From assembly GCA_016630955.3 (NCBI GenBank), contig CM049994.1, forward strand, positions 930,001-994,000: DNA of 64,000 nt, in the 5' to 3' direction. Shown one piece after another: positions 43,205 to 53,086 of this stretch (within the stretch, counting starts at the first letter, position 1; the number at the start of each line of letters is the position of its first letter). The stretch is from Didymella arachidicola (lineage: Eukaryota; Ascomycota; Dothideomycetes; Pleosporales; Didymellaceae). The position numbers and the translations under genes were made by a program. The notes below the pieces were generated by a model. That model was not told the DNA's origin and did not search any database. It saw nothing but the letters and a program-made list of their open reading frames with translations.

Positions 43205-44206
43205 TGCTTGGTTTGAACTAGCGAGATGACCTTGAACCCTGATCGTTGCTGCCGTGCCCGAGCCCGTGGGCCGCGTTTGAGATCTGGGGTAGTGCGGAGG
43301 TTGTGCAAAACGATTTCTTCCGATCAGTTTCGATCCGTCGACTACAAATAGTTCATCCACCGAGGCTGCTGTACAGCAGCTGTACAGCACCACGGTGCTT
43401 GATATCACAGACAGGACTGATAAGCACTGAAAACAAGCAAAGGACCAACCGCCGAGAAGTGACCGTCCCAAATCTCCACCCAGCTTCCCCCACATCGGGT
43501 GGCTTTCGTGGCTGCATGTCTTTAGCTGACACTCGATCGAAGCAACGTATCTGCATAAATTCTGCTGCTCTTCCACCAATCGTCACAACTCCCACAAACC
43601 ATGCCCCATGCCACAGCGACCTATCGTTCCTTCTCGCTCACTTCACCCGCTCCGACGGTTCGCGTAGCGCCGCCCTGTATCGCCAGAAGCTTCCCTTGTC
43701 AGTTGTCGTGTGCCGGCATCCGTCCCGTTTCCGTGAATCTCGAATCTTTCCAGACCCTGTAATCCTGGTCTGGGAGCTTGCTGATAGTCTCTCACTACGG
43801 CGTGCCTATGGCACATCGACGGAACAGAACCGGCAGCAAACAGCCAGAGGCGAGATTCAATGTGACAGCCATGCATTGTGATAGCGCAGCGGACATTGCA
43901 ACGGGCCATATGATTCGACTTAGATATAGTATGCTGACCTGCGCAGCAGTTGGTGTGGAAGATCAACGCTTTGCTTTTGACGGGTGTGCTACCTGTCGAC
44001 ACGCGTTCGTTGCATTGCCCATTGCACAAACTTGCGCCTCCCGTCTCAGAACCGTTTTGGCAGTTTGTTCTTTCCTGTTCCTTTTGCAAAGCCCAGTAGA
44101 GTTGACTACGGATCCCTGGGTTGGTCGACTGGAAGAGCTTCACCCTCCAGACGAGACGTAGAATCCACGCAGGCTCGACGCAGATGCCCGCCAAACCTGG
44201 TCAGCT
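43205..44206. other. Intergenic region of about 1 kb
   Basis: Overlapping frames on both strands (for example 43246-43881 plus and 43643-44194 minus) show no domain. A perfect 16-base palindrome, GCTGCTGTACAGCAGC, lies at 43365-43380, immediately followed by a second overlapping GCTGTACAGC. Confidence 0.45.
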
Positions 44207-45607
44207 ATGAACGCTTCTATAATAGATGCAATCCTGGACGGGCCTGCGCTTGCGCCGCCGCCTGGCGTGAAGCCGAACTTCGAGAACCCAGACAATCTCA
44301 GTCATCCGGAGCTGGCATGGCTGCAACTCAGCATTGCAACGGCGGTAGTGCTGATGCGCGTATACACCAAGTTGGGCGTCGTGAGGAAGATGCTGGCTGA
44401 AGACTGTGAGTCTTATCGCAGTTATGAACTGAGAATGTTGTGGAGGAAACCTCTGCTAATTTGCAATCCAGATTGGTTGATCATAGCCTGGCTATGCTTT
44501 GTCGGCTTCCATGTCATCGTCTTCATGTTTGAAGCCCTGCCCTTAGGTGTACATCAATGGGATCTTACTGCTCGGAAAGCAATAGTTCATGCACGCGTAA
44601 GTCGCCTTCGTCCAACGCTTCCTCTCAACATCATGGCTTACACTGTCGCAACCCAGCTCTTCCATATATCAGTCGCTATCTACTCTCTCATCATCATCCC
44701 CCTAAAAGTCGCCATCATCCTACAGATTCGACGCATCTTCATGCCGCACAACCACTCCATCCGTGCTCGCCCCTTCCTGCTGTGGATTATCGATGGTTTC
44801 CTGGTGCTGAACGTCATGTTCTACATCACGCTGTTTCTCTTTCAATTTCTCGCCTGTCATCCATTGGCACATGCTTGGAACTCGTTAATCCCAGGGACCT
44901 GCGTCAACGACAAGATGGTCTTGCACATTGCATCTGCCTCAATCAACACAGCCAGCGACCTGATAATCATGATCCTCCCTCAACCAGTAATCTGGCGTCT
45001 CGAGCTCAGCAAAAAGCGAAAGTGGGGACTCAGTGCCGTGTTCCTGCTCGGTGGCCTGTAAGTTCGCTACAGTACCTTCGTACCGATGACGGAACGCTGA
45101 CAATTCCCTCACACTAGTGCCTGCGCAGCCTCTGCCATCCGCTTGTACTTTGCCATCCGTCTGTACTACTCCACAGACCAAACCTACAGCGCCGCCTTGA
45201 TGGGGAAATGGGCCGAGCCCGAACTCACATTCGGCTTCATCGCTGCCTGTCTGCCCGTGCTGCCCGCGTTCATCAAACATCTTTTTCGTACGCCCCTCGG
45301 TATCAAGGTGCGCAGCCTGTGGACTTCGAGTCCTGTTACGGAGGGCAGGTCGACAGGACAGTATGACCTCAGTGGAGGCAGGCAGGTTAGGACGATTGGC
45401 AGCCACGGCCGTGCGAACGAGAAGAGCCGCCGGATTATGAAGGTCGTAGAGATGGATATCGAGTTTGAGGAGCTGACGCGGGAGTCGAGAAATGGGTCAG
45501 CGGAGGAAGAGAGGAGCAGGGTGACTAGTAGAGATCCAGGGGAGGACTGGGTTGTTAGCGCTAAGGGCGTGAGGCAGCAGGCGAGTGTTGGTCCGCTGAC
45601 GAGTTAG
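44207..45607 (+). CDS. Fungal rhodopsin-like (PTH11-type) seven-helix membrane protein
   Basis: Four exons: 44207-44405, 44472-44596, 44657-45057 and 45118-45607, with introns of 66, 60 and 60 bp (donors GTGAGT, GTAAGT, GTAAGT). The product is 404 residues. After an extracellular N-terminus (NFENPDNLSHPELAW), hydrophobic segments occur at about 38-53, 68-87, 112-140 (LFHISVAIYSLIIIPLKVAI), 155-178 (PFLLWIIDGFLVLNVMFYIT), 205-225, 235-255 and 275-290. These include the typical CxNxxxxxxASxxxNxxSD-like run (CVNDKMVLHIASASINTASD) and the LILPQPVIW-like MILPQPVIW, known from this fungal membrane-receptor-like family. The cytoplasmic tail (about 300-404) is charged. There is no CFEM domain. Such proteins are putative surface sensors; the ligand is unknown. 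Introns 1 and 2 contain no stop in frame. Confidence 0.82.
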
Positions 45608-45718
45608 TGCACCCTAGGACTAGTAGTCAATACAGTCGGCGGCAATGTACGGAATGTAATGAGAAAACTTTGTTCGGCTTCTCTCTATTTGGCTCGAGCT
45701 ACATTATCAAGCTCTCTG

Positions 45719-46590
45719 CTACCAAAAGCTTACATACTGTATGACATGTACGGCGAAGCGAACCTTGTACTTGACGAAAGTTTCTTCCAATTGCAACCAC
45801 GCTCTCAAAATTGGCAGGGTCACCTCCCGCCATCCTAGCTCACTGGCATTGTAGAGCGCGATGACAATTGTGGGCTCGGGAGCTTCATCGCTCACAGGAT
45901 ACATATTCAGACACTGATTGGATGCGACCTGTTCATCAACCATGAGCTTTCGGAAGTCAGCCGGAACGCTGCGGATTTCCAAAGGTTGGCGATATCTCCC
46001 TCCTGCGCTGTAAAATTCGCAATCGGAAAGCCTGTAATGCCACATCGATAGTTCAAAAATTTGATCAGGAGCTCACTGGTGTCATTGTGCGTCCTGAGTT
46101 CGCGGCGCACTTGCAACAACGCCGATTTAGCAGCTTCTTCGTATGTACCGAGATCCAAGGTTACAAGCATGGTAAGGTATTCGTCTTCTGGCAGTTTCAC
46201 TTCGCCTCGCCTGTCGTCTCCTGGACCAGGGCAGATCAGATCTGATTCGGGTACTCGAAAAACGATGTCGATATCTTCAAACTCGATGCATCCTGCGCGC
46301 AGGATCGCCTCAGCTTTCTGGATGTGAGCGTCTTTGTTTGGTAAGATGGGCGGTCGCGTTTCGGGGAAGGCATCGAAGCTTCTGACTGGAAGAGGTGGTA
46401 GGGTAGGCCACCCGATTCTGAGTGGGCTCTCTCTGATGTCTGATTCGCTGGTGATCTCGCTGTCAGATCACGAGAGTAGTTGACGAGCCTTCTTGGGGTT
46501 ACGCAGAAGTGCGGGCGATGCAGTACGAGTACGTTCCTTGTCGAGAGCCTTCGCCTTGTGAAGCTCTTTCGTTCTCTTTGATCGAGTCAT
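45719..46590 (-). pseudogene. Decayed member of an unnamed fungal family (copy B)
   Basis: The frame starts at ATG 46590 (MTRSKRTKELHKAKALDKER) and is cut by TGA 46468-46470. It then stays open in the same frame through SDSEITSESDIRES, KAEAILRAGCIEFEDIDIVF and LDLGTYEEAAKSALLQVRRE to WKSAAFR near 45970. There the protein-like frame moves by one base to FRKLMVDEQVASNQ and TIVIALYNASELGW, and ends at the stop at 45719-45721. So one nonsense codon and one frameshift separate three parts of what was a gene of about 290 codons. The same motif order is present in copy A at 20123-20660. If the TGA was CGA, a single C-to-T change would explain it. The basic N-terminus and middle acidic part give no functional clue. 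Confidence 0.6.
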
Positions 46591-47579
46591 ATTGTGTAAC
46601 AACTCCGCCGCAGGGTTAAGTAGAGATAGAAGAGTACGAGGGTAATTTTGGAGAGAAGATGTTGGTCTCTGCCTGGTCATATGAAACAAGCCCTCTTCGC
46701 TCATGTGGTTGGCTCGCAATGTGCTACCATTATTCGTCAGGTTTGCGGGGCTAGGTGGAGGCCACCTGTGAAAACAAACGGAAAGCTGCGTGTCTGGCCG
46801 CGTGAAAATCTGTATAAAGGGAACATCGAAATCCTTGCGCTTGGGTTGTGATTATGATACGCACTACCGGTTCAACTTCTCTGGTGGTGTAGGCCTGCTA
46901 CACCTGACTGGATGTCTTGGAAGTATATAATTCTGTAAGTCTGAAATTCCTACATGGTGCCCGATTAAAATCGGCTTTCCATACTGCTCCGCAAATTCAC
47001 TCTATGTGATTATTCAACGGGGAAGAAAACGTAACATTTGGACCCTGGCTTGTAGGAGACATATTGAGCCGTGATCAGACCGGAAGTGTGTAAGCGAGGG
47101 GTTCGTGCTACTAGCTGCTTCACGGTACCGTATCACAGCTTGCTACTTGAAGGGGTCCTCGGACACAATTCTCAATAGCAGAACCACTTTCTTGGCTATC
47201 ACCAGGAGCCAGGACATGACAGACTTTGTTGGAACTTGAGTGAATAATTCGCAGCGGCTCTCAACTTTTCGTCTCTGCCACTTGCCAAACAATATCGCGC
47301 ATGATAGCATCAGCCGTTATATTGGCGTCTGCGATCGATAATCATGTGTGCACAGAGGTTGGCTCTGCCGAATATATTTATATGAGAGAGGGATACGGGG
47401 TTAAGACAATCTAAATCCGAATCCGCGGGGAAAGATAGCAAAGATGCCTCGGCCCAGGCGACGTCGAAGCCGTGAAGCTCGGCGGGCTTCAACACCACGA
47501 TTGCACTCGCACGACAAGTCTTTCAGGTCTTCTACCGATCAGTCAGCCTTCACAGTTGCATTCCGAATACATCATCAAC
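46591..47579. other. Intergenic region upstream of the alcohol dehydrogenase
   Basis: No gene in about 990 bp. A TATATTTATAT tract at 47373-47383 lies about 200 bp upstream of the dehydrogenase ATG and may be its TATA region. Confidence 0.45.
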
Positions 47580-48665
47580 ATGACTACCCCAGAAGAGTTT
47601 CACGGATGGTTAGGTCGAGACAATAAAGCTGCCGAGGGCAACATGACTTGGTCATCGTTTAAACCCAAACCATTCAGTCCAATCGATGTCGACATCAAGA
47701 TCTCCCATTGTGGGATCTGCGGTTCCGACATTCATACCCTACGCTCTGGTTGGAAGAGTACACGCTACCCAGTCTGCGTTGGACACGAAATCGTCGGACA
47801 CATTGTGCGCGTGGGTGACCAGGTGACGCACCTCAGGGCTGGAGACCGCGTCGGCGTCGGCGCACAAGCCTTCTCCTGTCTGGAATGTGAGGACTGCAAA
47901 GCTGGACTCGAGCAGCACTGCAGCAGGATGGTCGGAACCTACAATGGAAAGTACCCAGACGGCAGCTCTAGCATGGGTGGCTATGCAGACTTTGCGCGCG
48001 TCCCAGCCCACTTCACCATCAAGATTCCTTCCGCCCTGAAGAGCGAGGACGCCGCACCGATGATGTGTGGAGGCATTACATTGTATTCTCCGCTGAGGAA
48101 GAACGGTGCTGGGCCAGGCAAAAGAGTGGGTATCGTGGGTCTGGGAGGTCTCGGCCATTTCGGGGTGTTGTTCGCGAAGGCCTTGGGCTGCGAGCAAGTT
48201 ATCGCAATCTCGCGACGAAGAAACAAGGAGAAAGACGCAAAAGCGATGGGCGCGACGGGTTACATCGCAACAGCTGAGGACGAGAAGTGGGCTCGCAAAT
48301 ACTCGCAATCGCTCGACCTTATCATTTCGACTGTTAGCTCACCAGACATGCCACTTGAGTCGTATCTTCGACTGCTGAGAACAAATGGCACATTTATTCA
48401 GGTTGGCGCACCGGAAGACAAGCTGCCAAGGATTGGCGCCTACAGTCTTATACAGAAAGGCGTGAAGGTTGGCGGTAGTAATATCGGCAGCCCAAAAGAC
48501 ATTGAGGAGATGCTTAACTTTGCCGCTGAAAAGGGCGTGAAGCCTTGGATCGAGCAGCGCAGTATGAAAGATGCGAACAGGAGTGTTGTAGATATGGAGG
48601 ATGGAAAGGCGCGATACAAGTATGTGCTTGTCAACGCTGATCGAGATGGTCGCGCAAAGCTGTAG
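47580..48665 (+). CDS. Zinc-dependent NADP(H) alcohol dehydrogenase (ADH6/cinnamyl-type)
   Basis: Single exon, 361 residues, from MTTPEEFHGWLGRDNKAAEG; an open frame continues upstream but has no better ATG. It is a medium-chain dehydrogenase/reductase. The catalytic zinc ligands are Cys in HCGICGSDIHT and His-Glu in VGHEIVG. The structural zinc site is CLECEDCKAGLEQHC, and the Rossmann motif is GLGGLGHFGVLFAKALG. This layout, with CGICGSD and GHE and a conserved GG-Y-ADF (GGYADFARVP), matches the fungal ADH6/ADH7 group, which reduces branched-chain, aromatic and furan-type aldehydes with NADPH; the ISRRRNKEKDAKAMGA stretch after the Rossmann motif fits phosphate binding by NADPH. The substrate here is not known. 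A Zn2Cys6 regulator starts 221 bp downstream on the same strand. Confidence 0.9.
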   Translation: MTTPEEFHGWLGRDNKAAEGNMTWSSFKPKPFSPIDVDIKISHCGICGSDIHTLRSGWKSTRYPVCVGHEIVGHIVRVGDQVTHLRAGDRVGVGAQAFSCLECEDCKAGLEQHCSRMVGTYNGKYPDGSSSMGGYADFARVPAHFTIKIPSALKSEDAAPMMCGGITLYSPLRKNGAGPGKRVGIVGLGGLGHFGVLFAKALGCEQVIAISRRRNKEKDAKAMGATGYIATAEDEKWARKYSQSLDLIISTVSSPDMPLESYLRLLRTNGTFIQVGAPEDKLPRIGAYSLIQKGVKVGGSNIGSPKDIEEMLNFAAEKGVKPWIEQRSMKDANRSVVDMEDGKARYKYVLVNADRDGRAKL

Positions 48666-48885
48666 CTGCCAGGCGCCGAGTATGTAGACAATGACGTGCT
48701 TGCACTTTGTACGATGAGGTTTTGACTCGAGGCTGCCACGTCGCATAGTGCTGTATCTGAAAGTGCTAGAATAACCGAAACAGCAGCTCCTGCCGATTGG
48801 ACGCAAAACATCTGCATCGTTTATTCTCGTATCCCTAACATCTCCTCAACCATTGCGCCGACAGATCGAAAGCCAATGCCAACCA

Positions 48886-50386
48886 ATGCCAGCCGTCCCA
48901 GCAAGGCGCAAAACTCACTCGAAGTCAAGACAGGGTTGCCTGCAATGTAAGAAGAGGCACACTAAGGCAAGTGCTATTCCGCCTGAACGACAGATTGCCA
49001 ACTTCAGTAATTGGGACCCCGGTCGTTGGTGTTATGACATATCCATCACAGCGATCGCAAAGAGCAAAACTCGACTTTGCCAGACTACTGACTGGAGAGA
49101 CAGTGCAATGAAGAGCATCCGACATGCGCAAATTGTGTTCGACTGCAGGTCACGTGCGAATGGCCACCTCCACGACCGAAAGTACAGCACAATTCACCAC
49201 AAGCGAACAGCATGGGACAGAGTACTACTTCGCGTGAGAATTCTCATTTCAGCAGTCCTCTCCCAATACCGGCGGTAGGAATACGCCCGACCTTCACTCT
49301 TGAAGACATGCAACTTCTACATCATTGGTCGACTAAGGTTCATCTGTTTCACGACCCTAACAACGAGGACGACAAATGGATGTGGAGTGAAGGAGTTGTC
49401 GAAGTAGCATTCCAGCACCAATTCCTCCTCCACGGGATCCTTGCACTTTCCGCGTTGCATAAAACTTTGGTCAACGATCAGGGCGGTCGCGCTGAGCTGC
49501 TTGCACAAGCTGATACGCACATGTCTGCCTCGCTTGTAACGTATCTGAGGCTCCTCGAAGAGAACGCTGTAGAGACAGTGGTTCCGTGCTTTCTCCTGTC
49601 ATCGATATGCTTTGCCTACAATCTCGCTACGGCACAGGTCGAAGAGCCTGAAGATCCTCTCGGTGCTATACTGCATTGCTTTCGCCTCCTTCGAGGGGTC
49701 AAAGTTGTCATTGGTGAGCACTGGTTGCAGCTTCAGAAAGATCCAGTGATACATCAATTGCTCTCACCTACGCTATCTGTGGACAATGTCTCTTTACCCC
49801 AGGACACAGAATGTACACAGATCCTTGACCTGAAGCAACTGGCCGAACAACTCGATGCGCCGCAGCGGGAGGTATGTCTAGAGGCTATTGGAAACCTTCA
49901 CCAAACCTTCCTCAAGACAACGCTATGTGCTTCTTCAAAACAAGAACACAGCGTTATTATGACATGGTAAGTCCATCGATCTGGGTGATACGGATCGGTC
50001 GATACGAACTTATGTTGTGTAGGTCTGCACTACTGAGCAACGACTTTTTGGATTTATGCCACGCTAGAAACCGGGTCGGTGCTTTGACAATCGTCTACTG
50101 GGCAGTCCTGCTGGATCGTAATACACGAGATTGGTGGTTGAGAGGATGGCTGCTGCGATTGGTCCGCGCATGCGAAGGGCTCTTCGCGTCGACTCCCGAA
50201 CTGATCAAGTGGCTCGACTGGCCCATTGAGATGTCACAACATCAGCCAGACCGGCTTGCGAATCTGAGCCCGATTCGTGCCTCGCCTATGGTGCTAACGC
50301 CTGTAGCTAGGACGACACCCATCGTGACACCACCTTCAAATCTCCGCGGCATTGTCGAAGCAAATCAGGGCCCAGTTCAAATTTGA
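48886..50386 (+). CDS. Zn2Cys6 transcription factor with a GC-AG intron
   Basis: Three exons: 48886-48966, 49104-49966 and 50023-50386, giving 435 residues. Intron 1 (137 bp) starts GCAAGT instead of GT and ends GAGACAG, with the branch-like CTACTGAC. Only this join restores the zinc cluster CLQCKKRHTKC / CNEEHPTCANC / RLQVTC, spacing C-x2-C-x6-C-x6-C-x2-C-x6-C. Intron 2 is 56 bp (GTAAGT...GTAG). After the DNA-binding part comes a linker (about 50-90) and a helical fungal-specific activation region (HWSTKVHLFHDPNN, FQHQFLLHGILALSALHKTL). The C-terminus is uncertain. A frame that overlaps the stop continues to 50555 with protein-like sequence (ADFQLNELRFWMAGLQQRIA); a 58 bp intron from 50304 (GTAGCT...GAAG) would add it. 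It may regulate the neighbouring dehydrogenase, which is inference. Confidence 0.8.
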
Positions 50387-50957
50387 GGCCTTTTCAGGGA
50401 GCGATATCCCACGAACTCGTGTTGCTCTTGACACCTTGCCACGTCCGTCGTCATCGAGTACAAGCCTCTCAGCAGCCAGCGAAGATTCAATGGCAGACTT
50501 CCAACTCAACGAACTTCGGTTTTGGATGGCTGGCTTACAGCAGCGTATAGCATAAGCATCGCCGGTTTCCGATGAGATGCTTATCCGCACTGCAAACGGT
50601 CGCGTGCCCTCCTTCCTATCTCGCACGCGCTAGTTTAGCGCAGCATTCAGGCGGGCAATTCAGCAAGCCGCATCACCAAACCATGTTATCAGCATCGAAT
50701 CACATTCAGCATGCAACGAAGTTAGAAGTTCCCCCGCTATCGGACCCGGATATGCGGTCGTTCCTGCAGCGACAATCATGGACCGTCTTTATGGTGCTCC
50801 GGGGATGCAAGGGTGAAGTAGGGAATGGTGGCAGTAGTTCAAGAAGATATAAGAACTGGACCACGACATTGTAGATCTCCAGGCAGCTTTCAATTCACCT
50901 TGGTTGGTGACGTCTCTTCTATTGGACTCTCGGCTCTCCTGTATACCCTTGTTCAAG
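50387..50957. other. Region between the transcription factor and the SurE gene
   Basis: 50387-50555 may be coding as an alternative end of the transcription factor. The rest holds no supported gene and includes the promoter of the SurE gene. Confidence 0.4.
50848..50853 (+). promoter_or_regulatory. TATA-like box of the SurE gene
   Basis: TATAAG lies 105 bp upstream of the SurE ATG, within the normal distance for fungal TATA elements. It is short, so chance is possible. Confidence 0.4.
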
Positions 50958-52072
50958 ATGCGCGTTTCTCTATCCGCAGCGCTCACCGCGGCATTGGGCC
51001 TTGTATCCTCGAGCGATGCTCTGAGAATCCTGATGGGCAATGACGATGGCTTTGGCAGTGGCAATCTGCGTGAGCTCTACAAGCTTCTCAAGGAGGCTGG
51101 TCATGAAGGTAACTTCCATCTCATATCGTACGAGTTTTCAAGGCTGCCAACTAACATTGCTTAGTCCTCGTAGTTGCACCCGCCCAACAACAGTCTGGAA
51201 AGGGAGGAACAGTAATCTGGGCCGAGAGTTCGAATCTCACTGTTGCGTCGCAATATAATATCGTACCCGCCGGATCCAAGTCAGTAGGGCGTGATCCCAA
51301 CGATGACAATATCTGGTACTATGATGGCACACCGGCAGCGTGCACTTTTGTTGCCCTCGACTACGTGCTCCCGCGCTACTATCCGGAGTGGCACGGGACT
51401 GCAGACCTCTTCGTTGCAGGTCCAAACTACGGCACGAACCTCGGCGCCTTTGTGATGGGACTCAGCGGCACAGTCGGCGCAACCTTCGCGGCAGTCTCGC
51501 GCAGCATTCCTGGTATCGCAGCCAGCGCGTCCAACAAAGCAGTGCCGTACTTCAATGTCACCGGCCCGAGCCATCCCGCCGTGCTCGCGGCAACGGTTAC
51601 ATTTGAAGTCGTCAATGAGTTCATCGAGAACACTCCATCCGGCCAATCCGTTCTTCCTGTCGGCTATGGCGTGAACGTCAACATCCCCGAGCTTGTCAAT
51701 GGAACCACACCGCCTGTTGTCAAGACTCGCCTTACTGGCAATGCGAATACCGACGTTGCTGTCTACAACGAGACTACGGGTCTGTTCGACTGGGATAACA
51801 TCGACCCGGTGGCGGCGGGCATCAATGCTGCGTATAACGGCGACACAAGTCTACCAGGCGAGACCTGGGTTGTTGCTGGTGGCGGAGTGAGCGTCAGTGT
51901 CTTCACGATGGACTTCTCGGCGCCGGAGAATACGTACACAGACCTAGTCTTTGACAAAGTGGAGAGCTTGTTCTCGGAGGGCAATGAGACGAAGACAGGG
52001 TACAGCAAGAGGATGGTGGAGGAAAGGATGAGGAAGAGGGGTGTGATGATGACAGGGCGTGATGCCTTGTAA
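50958..52072 (+). CDS. Secreted SurE-family phosphatase/nucleotidase
   Basis: Exon 1 (50958-51108) and exon 2 (51165-52072) are separated by a 56 bp intron (GTAACT, branch AACTAACA, TTAG), giving 352 residues. A signal peptide is clear (MRVSLSAALTAALGLVSSSD). The SurE fold follows at once, with LRILMGNDDGFGSGNLRELY; NDDG carries the metal-binding Asp pair. VLVVAPAQQQSGKGG provides the Ser/Gly loop, and AGPNYGTNLG the conserved Asn region. SGTVGATFAAVSRSIPGIAAS is the second SurE block. Bacterial SurE is a nucleoside 5'/3'-monophosphatase; fungal secreted forms are annotated as acid phosphatases and may scavenge phosphate or nucleotides outside the cell. Several NxT/S sites (SNLTVAS, FNVTGP, VNGTTP) fit a secreted glycoprotein. 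Confidence 0.88.
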
Positions 52073-52348
52073 ATGTCGCAGTAGACGCCTGGGTTCTTAC
52101 AGTAGTTATCCAAGCGTACTCCATCAATAATGTCTAAAGTCTCCGGTCATGCTCGCAGTGGAGCTCAAAAGCACATGATAAAAATTTACCCGTTCGGTTG
52201 TGGTGTAGATACTCAAGAAACTTCATTTAGCTGATGTCCAGCGATGATCCATGTTGTCTGATTCACGAAAGCAAAACCGGATGTTTTACCCTTCCTCCCA
52301 CATTGTGTGGCAAAAAGAAAGCATCTTGTAATACGCTTAGAGGGGAGT

Positions 52349-52420
52349 TGGAGAAATGGGGGATCGAACCCCAGACCTTCCGCATGCAAAGCGGACGCGC
52401 TACCACTGCGCTATAACCCC
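52349..52420 (-). tRNA. tRNA-Ala (anticodon TGC) with a weak acceptor stem
   Basis: Read on the minus strand, the 72 bases fold into a tRNA without an intron: D arm GCGC-AGTGGTA-GCGC, anticodon arm TCCGC-TTTGCAT-GCGGA with anticodon TGC, a five-base variable loop, and T arm TGGGG-TTCGATC-CCCCA. The acceptor stem pairs GGGGTTA with TTTCTCC, which leaves two adjacent T-T mismatches at the fifth and sixth pairs and one G-T pair. The discriminator is A. The internal promoter boxes look normal. It may be a functional variant or an early pseudogene. Confidence 0.85.
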
Positions 52421-53086
52421 ACGATGTCTGTTTTGAATAGATGGAAAGATCTGCGTTATTTTTAAATATATAATAGTAAAATTTGCGAGGAATGAACGAC
52501 CCCCTTACACGGCCCTTATGCTAGTCGTCCAACGTGACCATATCGATCCAAATGCTCGAAACAATAAGGTCTCGACCACCTACTTGCATATGGCTCCACC
52601 TGAATCTCCTCCAATTAACATCAGAACACCTTCAAGACAAACAGGGCCGCTCGCTGTAGGTGGCTCCTTGTTGCTGAAGAAGCTGGAACTGCTTTCTCGA
52701 TCAGTCACATTCTCCAAAACATCAATTGACATGCAACAACCGTCGCGACCACATCTAAAGCCTCCGGCAATTTTCGTACTCCAGCGATGTGAGAGCGTGG
52801 ATCTCGTCTGGCGTCGGCGCACAGCCACAACTTGGCGCGTCCCGGACGAACCACACGTCAGCACCCGAACACCCGTTGCGCCCAAGTCAAGAACAACACA
52901 AGACATCTCCCAAACAGACACGACTTACTGATCAATTCGCTCGTAACACGACCCTGTATTCCCATCCCTTACTAGCAAAATCGTCGACTTTGCACATAGG
53001 CTACGTTGCTTGCGTGCACAGCTCGCGCTGAGCTCTCCAGCTTCCAACAGCTTCCAACAGCTTCATACACATCCATAATCGGCAAG
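52421..53086. other. Intergenic region between tRNA-Ala and the kinase gene
   Basis: An A/T-rich stretch of 60 bases lies just 5' of the tRNA (52425-52490 on the plus strand). Opposing frames of 113-137 codons at about 52518-52931 have no domain. A CTTCCAACAG direct repeat occurs at 53041-53060. Confidence 0.4.

Noticed and set aside
42986..43881. Overlapping frames of about 200 codons on both strands around the end of PRP16
   Set aside because: No domains, no good start context, and the plus-strand frame has no early ATG.
51222..51245. A GAGTTCGAATCTC sequence resembling a tRNA T arm
   Set aside because: It lies in the SurE coding exon, and no D or anticodon arm precedes it.
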